Origin: Arthrobacter sp. NicSoilB4
GTDB taxonomy: Bacteria; Actinomycetota; Actinomycetes; Actinomycetales; Micrococcaceae
Direction: 5' to 3'
Assembly (NCBI RefSeq): GCF_019977335.1
Contig: NZ_AP024653.1
Span: 1,736,001-1,800,000 of the forward strand
Length of the DNA: 64,000 nucleotides
Shown here: piece by piece, positions 45,925 through 54,526 of the stretch
Numbering within the stretch: the stretch's first letter is position 1
Layout of the letters: every line of letters begins with the position of its first letter
Made by a program: the position numbers and the translations under genes
The notes under the pieces: model-generated
The model's database searches: none
What the model saw: only the letters and a program-made list of their open reading frames with translations
Told to the model about the DNA's origin: nothing

Positions 45925-46399
45925 ATTTCATCGTCCGGCGCTCATCGGGGGCACTTCACTGTTCGGGGCTTGAACCGGCGGATCTACTGGTCACGCCGCC
46001 GGACGTGGAGGCCGCGGTTTCAGAGGTACAGGCTTGCGTCGACAGCAACCTGTCTGGGGGACTGGAGGGAGTAGGTGCTTGCGCAAAGTTATCATTGAGC
46101 CTCACATCTTTAGCCGGTATAAGTGCCGGTCCTCTTTCGGCTAAAGGTCTCGCCGCTCGCCACCGACGCTCCGGTAAGGCGCGGTCGCCGTCGCGTTCGC
46201 GGCGACTCCGGTTTGAACAATGGTGGGCTCGCCGACTGTGTCCTCCGTATGGATCGCCTGAGGAATTTCTGTGCGGAACGGTTAGAGGTCCCCGGATGTG
46301 CACGGAGCGGGAAGTTGTCGTATTTGGCGACACACCGCCCTGACGGCGCTTGGCCCAGTCCTCGTTGTCCCGTCGTTGTTGTTCCCTGCTGTTTGTGAC
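45925..46399. other. Intergenic, no gene recognised
   Basis: About 475 bp between the left duplication arm and the histidine kinase remnant. Frames are Arg/Pro/Ser-rich shadows without family features. One perfect hairpin-like stretch (TTTAGCCG-GTATAAGTGCCGGTCCTCTTT-CGGCTAAA) lies at 46110-46145. Confidence 0.45.
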
Positions 46400-47071
46400 C
46401 TAGCCAAACCGAAGCGACCATGAGACCCAGTGCGGATTGTCGTGAGCGGGCTCCGCAGTTCGTGGCTGGCATTGGAGATGTGGCTGACTTGTGTACGGAT
46501 CGTGTCCACCTGGCGCGGTGAACGCCCGACGAGGAAATGCACGGACAGGCCCACCACGGCCAGCAGTAACGGCATGGCGGTCAGTAAGAATCCGTGGACA
46601 ATCCGGACCGTGTCTGATTGGGGCTGAATGGTCCGGCAAGCCAGAACCCACTACTTGCTGCCTTCGACTTCGACGTCCAACACCACAAGGTAGCGCTCGT
46701 CGGCGTCCCCTAGGAGTCCGGGTGCCGATAAGTTTTCGGTCACGATCTGCTCCGCAGCAGGTCTGAGGGAACTCAGCGGCGCCTCAATTGCCTGGGCTCC
46801 GACGCCGCGATAACAATTCCCCTCTTGTCGAGGATTTGCACCAAGGGGTCTTTAGTTACGGTGCCGGCGAAGTACTCGAGACGAGCGCCGACTCCAGTCT
46901 CTGGAGCAGCAGTTATCCTCTGGTCAGCACGGCGACGGCGACGGCGACGGCGGCCATGGCCGCGACAGTGGACTGCCATCGGAGTCCACGCCGCACGCCA
47001 CGCTTTCGCCGTGGTTGCTTCAGTCCCCTCCCCGGAAGCGCAGCGGCGGGCGACGGATTCGGTTGAACCAT
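46400..47071 (-). pseudogene. Sensor histidine kinase, heavily decayed and truncated
   Basis: The minus strand from ATG 47071 reads a basic N-terminus and the start of a TM helix (WQSTVAAMAAVAVAVAVLTRG), then hits a stop. Other frames continue with FAGTVTKDPLVQILDKRGIV (extracellular sensor), EQIVTENLSAPGLLGDADER, a second TM (LTAMPLLLAVVGLSVHFLVG) and the phospho-acceptor box VSHISNASHELRSPLTTIR. After that the similarity ends near 46400, and the ATPase domain is missing. At least three frame changes and several stops are needed. Confidence 0.82.
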
Positions 47072-47569
47072 AGTCCAAGGATTCAGCCTGAACCGTCCCG
47101 ATGCGATGAGAGCCTAGGCCGGTCTCAGGTTCCCCTCAGGAGCCCGGCCGCATTATGGAAGGGAACTGGATGTGGAATGACCAAATGCGACACGAGAGAG
47201 CGCCGGACGATGTTGATGAATGTGGTGTACGGCGGGTTACGCCGCCTCTGTCGTCAACGAGTTTTCTGATCGCTTGTTCTCCGTCCGGGCGCTTCGGACG
47301 AATTGGGTGAATGCAGGGTTGTTTCCATTGGAATTCACATTTTTTGCGTATCAAGCTGCGAATAGAACGAACCAGGGCGTGTAGGTCCTCGTGGGATTGC
47401 GAGAAATCATGAGCACAAAGTGGGGTTTTGCCGCGATCGTTGATAGTTTGCGTAATGACAGTGCGCCCCAAACAAATGGCGGCGCTGGCCTCGAAAAGAC
47501 TGGAAATTACGGCAGAATAACCAGCGCTAAAATGCTCACTTTTCAGCCCACAAAAATGGCTCACTTTCG
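47072..47569. other. Intergenic, possible IS21-like end
   Basis: About 500 bp without a gene. At 47531-47566 two spaced copies of GCTCACTTT (TGCTCACTTTTCAGCC... and GGCTCACTTTCGACC) resemble the multiple terminal repeats of IS21-family elements. No istA or istB is nearby, so only an end may remain. Confidence 0.4.
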
Positions 47570-48010
47570 ACCATCGCTGACAATGCACGAAGTACCTGCA
47601 AGAGAGGAACTATAGAAATGAATACTTCGAATCAGTGTCCCGTTGCTGGCTGCGGTGAGACAGGCGTGAAGTTATCGCCTCATCACGACCCGTTTGGACT
47701 AATTACCTTTGACCGGCTAGCGGCTCGACCGATGGAACTTGCCTGTCCGCTTCATAGTGAAATTTTGTGGGAGCGATATAAGAAGGAAGTAAGTGCAGCC
47801 ATGATGAGTGCCTCCCGACGTGGAACAGCTGCTGCGCCTACTGATTCCGTGGCAAGGGTTTCCTGGCGTCTGAACTCCCACAATGACCCCACATCAAAAG
47901 CAATCGCGTCCCTACTGGCACTGGGAGAGAGCGATGAATACTCGTCTCCACTGGAGCGGTGAAACTGAGACACACGCCCGGCGGAGAAGTGTGGGGAAAA
48001 CCAAAATCCA
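47570..48010. repeat. Inverted duplication, right arm (about 440 bp)
   Basis: The counterpart of 45485-45924 in opposite orientation. Both arms break off together just before the 3' end of a short extra frame (THARRRSVGKT). The outer boundary here joins an unrelated gene fragment. Confidence 0.88.
47618..47962 (+). CDS. Cys/His-rich small protein, copy B
   Basis: A 114-aa near copy of the protein at 45530-45874, with the same Cys/His pattern. Its ribosome site (GAGAGGAAC, 9 bases before ATG) is conserved, but the extra ATGGAA codons of copy A are changed to TATAGAA, confirming that ATG 47618 is the true start. Function unknown. Confidence 0.7.
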   Translation: MNTSNQCPVAGCGETGVKLSPHHDPFGLITFDRLAARPMELACPLHSEILWERYKKEVSAAMMSASRRGTAAAPTDSVARVSWRLNSHNDPTSKAIASLLALGESDEYSSPLER

Positions 48011-48149
48011 AGAGTCCCGTTGCAAACGACGGCGCAGTTTTCAGGTTCCGCTGACGTGCAGGGGTTCGCCTCTTTTACGCGGCGACCCGTGCCTTGTCGG
48101 CATGATGGAGCACTCTTTTCTCGGAACGAGATGGATCTAAGACGCTGCC

Positions 48150-48413
48150 GTTGATCCCGTCTATGCATCCGCCTTGGCGGCCAGCATCCTGACCGGCCAG
48201 CCCCGGGCCGACCAGTACTTCGAGGTCGATGGGACGATGGAAATAATTCCCGAGTCCGTCCATCTGCGGAGCGCCGGAAACCCCAACGCCAGAGTTCCCG
48301 TCATCGGCTCCACAGTTCCCGACAGCACAGGCGAAGTGACAACCATCCATGCAGGAAACCTGGAGATGTCAGTCCGTCGGTCACTCAACCTCGTCGGAAG
48401 CCCCCAGAGCTAA
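48150..48413 (+). pseudogene. C-terminal gene fragment of unknown function
   Basis: An open stretch without a start codon reads PRADQYFEVDGTMEIIPESV, NPNARVPVIGSTVPDSTGEV and ends at 48413. The beta-rich sequence looks like a real protein tail. Stops lie just upstream near 48137, where the duplicated arm ends, so the gene was probably cut by the rearrangement. No family recognised. Confidence 0.35.
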
Positions 48414-48579
48414 GGACCCTTACAGCCAATTGGGACCAACAGACCACGCCAGTGCAACTCGCATCGTCGATCCAGACCTGAACGGCCGGTGATTGCCCCG
48501 TCCGAGGTTCCACTAACGGACCGGCTTGCGGGCCTCATCGCCTCGCCTGTGCGATCAACCGCTCTGCGATGATGGCCGG

Positions 48580-49320
48580 ATGTACGTCAACGTGGACGAG
48601 GGCAGCGATCCGGTTCTAATGATTCACGCGGCGGGCGTGAGCGGATGGATGTGGAGACCCCTGCGCGAACTGCTGGGGCCGACCATAAAAGCCATCGTCC
48701 CAGACCTCCCAGGATTCGGCCGTAGCGCAGCACAGCCGTACCTCTCGCATGAAGACACCGTGCGAGGACTCACCGACGTCATCGAACGCCATGCCCCGCA
48801 GGGAGCCCACGTCGTCGGCTTCTCCATGGGAGCCCAGCTCGCGATCCTGCTCGCTTCCGAGCTACCCCGCCTTGTGCGGGGCGTCGTCGTCGTCAGCGCT
48901 GAAACAAAACCCGCTCCCTTTCCCGGACCTACGCTGGCACTGCTCAGCCTGGCTGCCCCGCTCGCTCGGCACAGGCGGTTTGCGGCGGCCCAAGCACACC
49001 AGCTCGGTATCCCCAATCGCCTTGTGGACGACTACTTTCATGACAGCGCCGCAACGACTCGCGAAACCCTCCTGTCTAGCGTGAGCGAGAACATCCGATT
49101 CACGCTGCCCGCGACATGGAGCGACTATCAGGGAGCCGTCGACGTACTGGTTGGAGCGAACGAACGAAAACTCATGCACGAATCCGCCGAGCTGACCGCT
49201 TCGGCGCTTCCTGGCAGCACTCTTCGCACGGTGCAGGGCGCTGCACATGACATCCCGTTCAGCCAACCCGGCGTTATCGCATCCACGCTTCACGGCCAGA
49301 TCATCGGATTCACCCCCTGA
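48580..49320 (+). CDS. Alpha/beta-fold hydrolase (esterase-like)
   Basis: A 246-aa hydrolase. The nucleophile elbow is GFSMGAQ near residue 94; HAAGVSGWMW (oxyanion side) precedes it near 17. The catalytic His is in GAAHDIPF near 222 and the acid is probably the Asp in VDVLVGANERK. No signal peptide. Start ATG 48580 is preceded by GATGG only, a weak site. It stands alone between degraded sequence and a cupin gene on the other strand; the substrate is unknown. Confidence 0.85.
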   Translation: MYVNVDEGSDPVLMIHAAGVSGWMWRPLRELLGPTIKAIVPDLPGFGRSAAQPYLSHEDTVRGLTDVIERHAPQGAHVVGFSMGAQLAILLASELPRLVRGVVVVSAETKPAPFPGPTLALLSLAAPLARHRRFAAAQAHQLGIPNRLVDDYFHDSAATTRETLLSSVSENIRFTLPATWSDYQGAVDVLVGANERKLMHESAELTASALPGSTLRTVQGAAHDIPFSQPGVIASTLHGQIIGFTP

Positions 49321-49673
49321 CCGCGCATCACCACGGACCATTCACGGGCGGACTCAGGAGCAGCAAGGCGTGACAAAAAGCTCCGCGAGAACGCTGCCAC
49401 TTACCGCTGCGATTCACATCGGGAGGCGCATCGCTATTTTCAGAGCAGGCGGTCTCCGGTGTTTTACTTCAGTTCGTTCGTGGTCCGACGTGGCTGCGGC
49501 AGGGTGACCGCCGTCCTTCCCGCCGGGACGGACTCGAATCTCACGGTCGGTACCTGGACCATGACCGAGACCCGCCCGAACCTCACCAAGGCACGACGCT
49601 GGCACCCGGATTTCGTAAGCTGCCTCCTCGCCCGCACCGTGACTGGCGGGGCGTCGGCACGGGGGAATGTGGG
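49321..49673. other. Intergenic, no gene seen
   Basis: 353 bp between the hydrolase and the cupin gene. It contains the inverted repeat CCGTCC-N9-GGACGG near 49512-49532, possibly a terminator. Frames do not resemble known proteins. Confidence 0.45.
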
Positions 49674-50192
49674 TCAGCTAGTGAGCGGCGGCCCGATGAT
49701 CTCGATGTTGTGGCGTGCAGCGATCGCGGTTAGTGAAGGGCCGTCGATGGGTTCAGGTTCCGGCAGTTCCCTGCGCGCTGCCGGCGCTCCTGCCTCGGCG
49801 GCGAAGCTTTCGAAGCCGGCCGGGACAGTGATCACGAGGGAGCGGAAGGACTCTTCCGGCCCGGCGAGAAATGTGTGGGTGGAACCTTGGGGAAGAAAGA
49901 CGAAATCGCCCTTTTGCACGGTGAAGCGATGCCCGTCGCTCTCGAACAGGGCCGTGCCCGAAATAATGTAGAAGGATTCGTCCTCAACCAGATGCCGGTG
50001 CATCGGTGGCGCGTAGCCGGCCGGATGGAGTATCTCCACAATGGTCAGCCGCTGCTTCGTCTCCGGGCCACCTGCCTTGACCATGACCAATGCATTCGTG
50101 AACCACAGGGCGGTCCCCTCGTCGGCTGCAAGTTTGTACGCCCGGCCCTGCAGGCCGGTGGCCGGCGCGGTCGTATCCTCTATCCTGTCCAT
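49674..50192 (-). CDS. Cupin-domain protein
   Basis: A 172-aa single-domain cupin. Metal motif 1 is PPMHRHLVEDESFYIISG (His, His, Glu) near residue 60; motif 2 is reduced (PQGSTHTFLAG, one His) near 103. Proteins of this type are often small dioxygenases or isomerases, or simple binding proteins. No partner gene is adjacent. Confidence 0.85.
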   Translation of the reverse strand: MDRIEDTTAPATGLQGRAYKLAADEGTALWFTNALVMVKAGGPETKQRLTIVEILHPAGYAPPMHRHLVEDESFYIISGTALFESDGHRFTVQKGDFVFLPQGSTHTFLAGPEESFRSLVITVPAGFESFAAEAGAPAARRELPEPEPIDGPSLTAIAARHNIEIIGPPLTS

Positions 50193-50320
50193 GACACTCC
50201 TCAGCTTGGAAGTGCCTGCAATGCTACTCAGGATCCCGAACCGATCAATGCCGTGCAGCTTCCTGGCGGTCCGTAAGAGAGCGAAGATGACGGCATGCCC
50301 GTTACCGTGCGGTCGGCCTA

Positions 50321-50600
50321 TTGCCGGCAGAAAATTCGACTGATCGACTGAACAGGCTTTCCGTCGCAGCCATCATCCTCGCTTTGATCGCCGCTTCCGG
50401 CGTCTGGATTTTTGGAACTGCCGTCGTCGCCGTCTTCGCCGTGGGGTGCGGGCATATGGCGCTCAGCCAGATCGGGTCGAAGGGTTCGCGGCCGCGGTCT
50501 GGCTATTGCGGCCCTGGCCATTGGTTACGGCATCCCCACATTCGCATTGATTAACACGCTGATGTTCAATCCCGGCGCGATTCAGCAGCTCGTTAGTTAG
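50321..50600 (+). pseudogene. DUF4190-like two-TM protein, frameshifted
   Basis: The first frame has RLSVAAIILALIAASGVWIF and AVFAVGCGHMALSQIGSKG, typical of DUF4190; the second half of the family pattern (RGRGLAIAALAIGYGIPTF) is in another frame. The shift lies at about 50489 in GGTTCGCGGCC. Removing one base would restore a 90-aa protein. Sequencing error is a real alternative. Confidence 0.75.
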
Positions 50601-50820
50601 CCTCGCTGCCGGTCGACTCTTGTCTTCATTGTCGAGCTAGGCCTCATTGCACAGAGTCACCGCGGCCGTGTCTGCCCGAGTCACTGCCTGACTCGAGTTG
50701 TCCCGCTGAGGGATCCCTTGGCGGGCACTTGGTCGTGGACAGCCAGCAGATGCCCCGAAAGCGAACATCGACCGTGCGTAGGCGCCTAACGGTATCTCGT
50801 GGGCGTATAGGCTACGTGCC

Positions 50821-51438
50821 ATGATGACCAACCAGCGCCTCAAGCCACTGCTCGAGCAGTACGACTGGGCGACGGGACGACTTCTCACTCGCCTCGCCGG
50901 GCCCACCAGCAACTCGGGTGATGACAGCGACGTCGAAGTACCGGTACTGACGGACGCCGAGTACCTCTGGGAACCGGTCGCCGCGTGCTGGTCGGTACGG
51001 AGGCGCGCCGATGGGCCCGGACCGGGCGCCGTCAAGCTCATTGGCTCGGGTGAGTGGGGGCGAGACGGCGCCCCCGAAAGTCCGTGGCCTACGCCCCTCA
51101 CGACGATCGCCTGGCGGCTTGACCACATCTCCGAGACGCTGTTGGGCCGATCCAACCACCTCGGGGGCGACCGAACGTTCGATCGAGCGACGTACGAATC
51201 ACGACCAGATGCAGCGGGCGCTATCGAGAGGTTCCGACAGGCCGCAGCCGACTGGCGCCGGGTACTACTCAGCGTCGATGAGTCCGACTATGACCGGACC
51301 GGGCTAAGCAGCTACCCGTACGGCAGCGACGCCGAGGAGACGTTTCCGTCGATCGTGTGGTGGGAGAACCAGGAGATCCTGCACCACGGAGCCGAGATCG
51401 CGCTGCTCCGCGATCTCTACGTTCACCACGCTCAGTAG
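50821..51438 (+). CDS. DinB-superfamily protein
   Basis: A 205-aa four-helix-bundle protein of the DinB/YfiT superfamily, whose members bind a metal and often act as thiol-dependent transferases. Visible: LLEQYDWATGRLLTRLAG at the start, TIAWRLDHISETLLGR (first His) near residue 98, and WWENQEILHHGAEIALLRDL (paired His) at the end. Length and His spacing fit the family. No partner gene is close. Confidence 0.85.
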   Translation: MMTNQRLKPLLEQYDWATGRLLTRLAGPTSNSGDDSDVEVPVLTDAEYLWEPVAACWSVRRRADGPGPGAVKLIGSGEWGRDGAPESPWPTPLTTIAWRLDHISETLLGRSNHLGGDRTFDRATYESRPDAAGAIERFRQAAADWRRVLLSVDESDYDRTGLSSYPYGSDAEETFPSIVWWENQEILHHGAEIALLRDLYVHHAQ

Positions 51439-51699
51439 CGACGAGCGCGCACAGCGGACAGCTCAGCTGGCGGAGTCTCTACGTAGTCGGCAATTCCATG
51501 AATGTGTCCCGCGTCGTAGAGAATTTAACGTCATCTCGTGCACGAAATGATAAAGAGGATTATGTCCGCATCGGTGCATAGGTGCCCGCAAGCCGATCCT
51601 CAAACGGACGCACATTTGCGATGCATTCCGCCTTGCTCGCCGGGACATGCAATCGAGATGCTCGGGTTCTTGACCGCGCACAGCCACAGAATGCTTTGT
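51439..51699. other. Intergenic, start of repeat mosaic
   Basis: 260 bp with no gene. The last bases (TTTGTGCAGACCC) are the right half of a decayed border palindrome that leads into repeat core 4. Confidence 0.45.
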
Positions 51700-51871
51700 G
51701 CAGACCCTGGGCTTCGGATCGGATCGGGTCGTACTCGTGCCGGATTGGGCCGGATTGGGCCGGATTGCGGAGGATTTCAGGCGAGTGGCGGTATCTCAAT
51801 GCCTGGAACCCGGTTCGAGTCCCACCTCGGGCAAGTATTTTCCCTGTTCAGGGGCTTTTTGGTGTTTTTTC
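51700..51871 (+). repeat. tRNA-Leu-like repeat core (copy 4, diverged)
   Basis: The same core, with a local duplication (GGCCGGATT three times) and the tRNA-like 3' end closing with TCGGGCAAGT at 51834 instead of CACGT. The CCCTG/CAGGG hairpin and CTTTTT follow. The left palindrome is decayed; the right one at 51872 is perfect. Confidence 0.75.
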
Positions 51872-51890
51872 GTGTGGACAGTGTCCACAC
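51872..51890. repeat. Right palindrome of repeat core 4
   Basis: GTGTGGACAGTGTCCACAC: 9-bp arms around one G, the same as the palindromes at 7506 and 54067. Confidence 0.9.
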
Positions 51891-52084
51891 TCTTGCCTCT
51901 GATCTGATGTTCCGGGTGTGTGGGGTCCCGGGTAGACCTATTCGGTTGTGGGGGAGCGGCCGGCTACGGCGGCCCGCGTACCGCCTTGTGCGGCCTCTGC
52001 TGGGTGTTCATCCTTGTTCGTCCTTCCGTTGGGTTTTCGCGTTCACCAGTTCATGGTGGCTAGGGCCGCGTACAACATGACTTC
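51891..52084. repeat. Dispersed repeat, module beta (copy 2)
   Basis: Nearly identical to 12154-12348 over its full length, ending at CATGGTGGCTAGGGCCG-TACAACATGACT. Again it starts exactly at the palindrome. Confidence 0.85.
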
Positions 52085-52457
52085 TGCCTTTGCCCCCGCA
52101 GTCCTGCATGAAGAGGGGTCGGAGCGAAAACTCTGGACCAGCCGCAAACCCAGGTCCAAGTAGAGAACAAAAGCCATTCTTTTGTTGATTTCGGTGCCGT
52201 ATGGCGGAAGCACGGCGGCCGTGCAAAGCGAACACTCGGCATTCAAGTGGATTCCTGGAGGATGCCCAGCCGCAATCGCTGTCTTGATGACGTCATCGCC
52301 ATGGTCCTTACCAGGTGATTCGGTTACCCGGGCCAGAGGCATGGCGAGGCAAACAGCGTCCGGGGTTGTTCTACACTCGAAAAAAGGGACATACAGGGCG
52401 GACCGCCCGATATGCCCGAAGTGGTACACACTGCAACCCCCAACGAAGGGAGGCCCC
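52085..52457. other. Intergenic before the metallophosphoesterase
   Basis: About 370 bp without a convincing gene; the long frame running into the next gene from 52182 has no ribosome site and is not protein-like. The promoter of the downstream gene must lie here. Confidence 0.5.
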
Positions 52458-53426
52458 ATGCGCCGCAACCGTGTTATCGCTGGGGTTTCCGCGTTCCTCT
52501 TAGGCGTCACTTGTCTTTGGGTCGTGTCCCTCTCCATCGGCGGTCGGATCACTGATGTTCGGATCGCTGCTGTCGGTGACATGAACGGCGTCAGGAACTA
52601 CGCGCCTGATAGCCCGTCCGGTCGGAACGGTGCGGCGATCACCCGGCTCGTGCAGAACAATGAGATTGACGCGTTCCTAGGGCTCGGGGACTTCCAATAC
52701 GACGCCGCGTACTGCGCTGACTACGTGAAGTACTGGACGCCGCTGTGGGGTGGCACAAAGCCCAAGTTGTACTGGGTGTCCGCACCCAACCACGACTGGC
52801 AACCCGGCCGCAACGAAGACCTCGGCAACTTCATGAATGGCCAATGCCCGGGGTCTACGGCGAAGGCTGCGATCAACCAGCAGCGTGGGTTCATCGGGAA
52901 CGGGAAACCGTACTCGAAGGACTTCGGGAACTGGCACTTCGCGTTCCTGTCGTCCGCGCACTGGCGGTTCAACCCCTCGCAGGCTCGGGCGTTGACGACG
53001 TGGCTGGACAACGACCTCGCTGCTGCTAAAGCGGCGGGTAAGCACCTGGCAGTCGTGCACCATGAACCGTACTTCACGTCGAACACGAGGGAGCATGACC
53101 GGGCCTCTGACCACAAGCCGTGGATCGACGTGATGTGGAAGCACCGGGTCCGTCTGACCCTGTCAGGGTCACAACACAACTACGAACGCTCATGTCCGGT
53201 GAACAACGCCGACCAGTGCGTCAGTGACGGGATGACCGCGTTCCAGGTTTCCACCGGAGGTATCGATCTGCGCCCCTTCACCAACAGTCCGTCGTACATC
53301 GTGAAGCGGTTCAGCGACACCCACGGGTTCCTTCGGATGACACTCCGAGACGACGGGTCTTTCGACTGGAACTTCGTTCCCACGTCGGGGTCGGGCACGG
53401 ACGCAGGGACGCGTTCCGCACCGTAG
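52458..53426 (+). CDS. Secreted or anchored metallophosphoesterase
   Basis: A 322-aa calcineurin-like phosphoesterase. A TM/signal segment (VIAGVSAFLLGVTCLWVVSLSIGG) lies at residues 6-29 without a clear cleavage site, so it may be anchored with the enzyme outside. Motifs in order: AAVGDMNG, GLGDFQYD, APNHDW, VVHHEPYF and SGSQHNYER. In the last, the first His of the usual GHxH is Gln, and motif 1 has GDMN instead of GDxH; both affect metal ligands. GAAGGGAGG precedes ATG 52458. Confidence 0.85.
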   Translation: MRRNRVIAGVSAFLLGVTCLWVVSLSIGGRITDVRIAAVGDMNGVRNYAPDSPSGRNGAAITRLVQNNEIDAFLGLGDFQYDAAYCADYVKYWTPLWGGTKPKLYWVSAPNHDWQPGRNEDLGNFMNGQCPGSTAKAAINQQRGFIGNGKPYSKDFGNWHFAFLSSAHWRFNPSQARALTTWLDNDLAAAKAAGKHLAVVHHEPYFTSNTREHDRASDHKPWIDVMWKHRVRLTLSGSQHNYERSCPVNNADQCVSDGMTAFQVSTGGIDLRPFTNSPSYIVKRFSDTHGFLRMTLRDDGSFDWNFVPTSGSGTDAGTRSAP

Positions 53427-53794
53427 TCAAGGCCACCGCCAAGCCCTCGCAGACCAGGGGCACCATACTAAGCGACCGGGCGGCCACCGTCCTCATAGGC
53501 GTAGTTACCTCAGTGTTGGCAGGCAGTGCCCTCGCCCCGATGGAACTCAAGGACTGGTTCAAGCCCTTCAACAACTCCTGCGTTCCGGCCTTCGTACGCT
53601 GATCACGAAGCCGCACTCCCCTCCTTCCCAGTGCTTTTCAAACGCCGAAAACCGGCCTTCCGTCAGCTATCAGATGTGAGGTCAACTGTGAAGACAGGGT
53701 GCGAAATCGGTCGTGCGAGGTTGTGAGCGGCGTCATGCAGAAGGTCGCCCATTCAGTGCCGTGATGCGGCGAGCACTGCCCCCGGGGTTAGGCG
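53427..53794. other. Intergenic, possible short coding relic
   Basis: Bases 53427-53602 are open in one frame (TILSDRAATVLIGVVTSVLA, then MELKDWFKPFNNSCVPAFVR) and end at a TGA. It resembles the tail of a small membrane protein but has no start. The rest shows nothing clear. Confidence 0.35.
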
Positions 53795-54066
53795 AGCACG
53801 CGGGGAGGGGATTCTGAGGGGAACGCCTGGTCATGCGGCTCTCGACGCTGCCGGCCATGAAGGGATGAACGGAGGTGGAAGCGTTATGAGAAGCCTAGCG
53901 ACCGACAGCCCTGGTCTGCCCAAGAGCCCGCAATGAGCGAGGGCATGACCAGGTTGCTGCCGCACGTGGAGTCCTACGGCTTCTTCAACTTTGTCGAGAC
54001 AGAGAAATGCCGCACGCCGTCATTGCGGGGTGCGGCTGGGTGCCTTTAGCGGGGAGAATTGGGGGC
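53795..54066. repeat. Dispersed repeat, module gamma (copy 2)
   Basis: Homologous to 7225-7505: GGTCATGCGGCTCTCGACGC, CTAGCGACCGACAG, CAATGAGCGAGGGCATGACC and a conserved hairpin GCCGCAC (54009-54015) with GTGCGGC (54030-54036). It ends at the palindrome at 54067. Confidence 0.8.
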
Positions 54067-54081
54067 GTGGACAGTGTCCAC
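54067..54081. repeat. Lone palindrome joining modules gamma and beta
   Basis: GTGGACA-G-TGTCCAC. Left of it is module gamma, right of it module beta. No tRNA-like core is present, unlike at every other gamma or beta site in this window. Confidence 0.85.
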
Positions 54082-54252
54082 ACTCTCCAGCCTCTGATCT
54101 GATGTTCCGGGTGTGTGGGGTCCCGGATAGACCTTTTCGGTTGTATGGGGGAGTGGCCGAATAAGGCGGACCGCGCACCGCCCTGTGGGCTTCTGCTGGG
54201 AGTTCATCCTCGTTCGTCCTTCCCTTGGACCATCCCGTTCACCAGCCTCTGG
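54082..54252. repeat. Dispersed repeat, module beta (copy 3, diverged)
   Basis: Matches 12154-12348 through CCTCTGATCTGATGTTCCGG and TCCCGGATAGACC, then loosely through CGTTCGTCCTTCC to CGTTCACCAG; the last part differs. Confidence 0.75.
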
Positions 54253-54526
54253 GCCCATGCTCCGAACGGCGCCGCCTACACTCCCGTTCCGGCGCCAGCT
54301 ATGGGCCCGGCTGCCTGACGTGACGGCGCCGGCCGGCTGACCGGACGCTATTGGTATAGGAAGCTTTTAGGTCTAGCGTCAGGAGGGAAAGGGCCTGTGT
54401 GCATGAATGCGCGCCGGCAGCAGTCCGGATGGAGGTTCCGGGTTCGCCTTCGAGTCGGTGGGGCAGGCTCTAGGGATTCACTAACAACGCCTTCGGAGTC
54501 TCACAGGCGAAAGATACGGAACAGCG
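54253..54526. other. Upstream region of response regulator 3
   Basis: No gene. The conserved hairpin element CGCCT...GTCTCAC...AGGCG lies at 54488-54509, 18 bases before the ATG, as before the other two paralogues. Confidence 0.5.
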
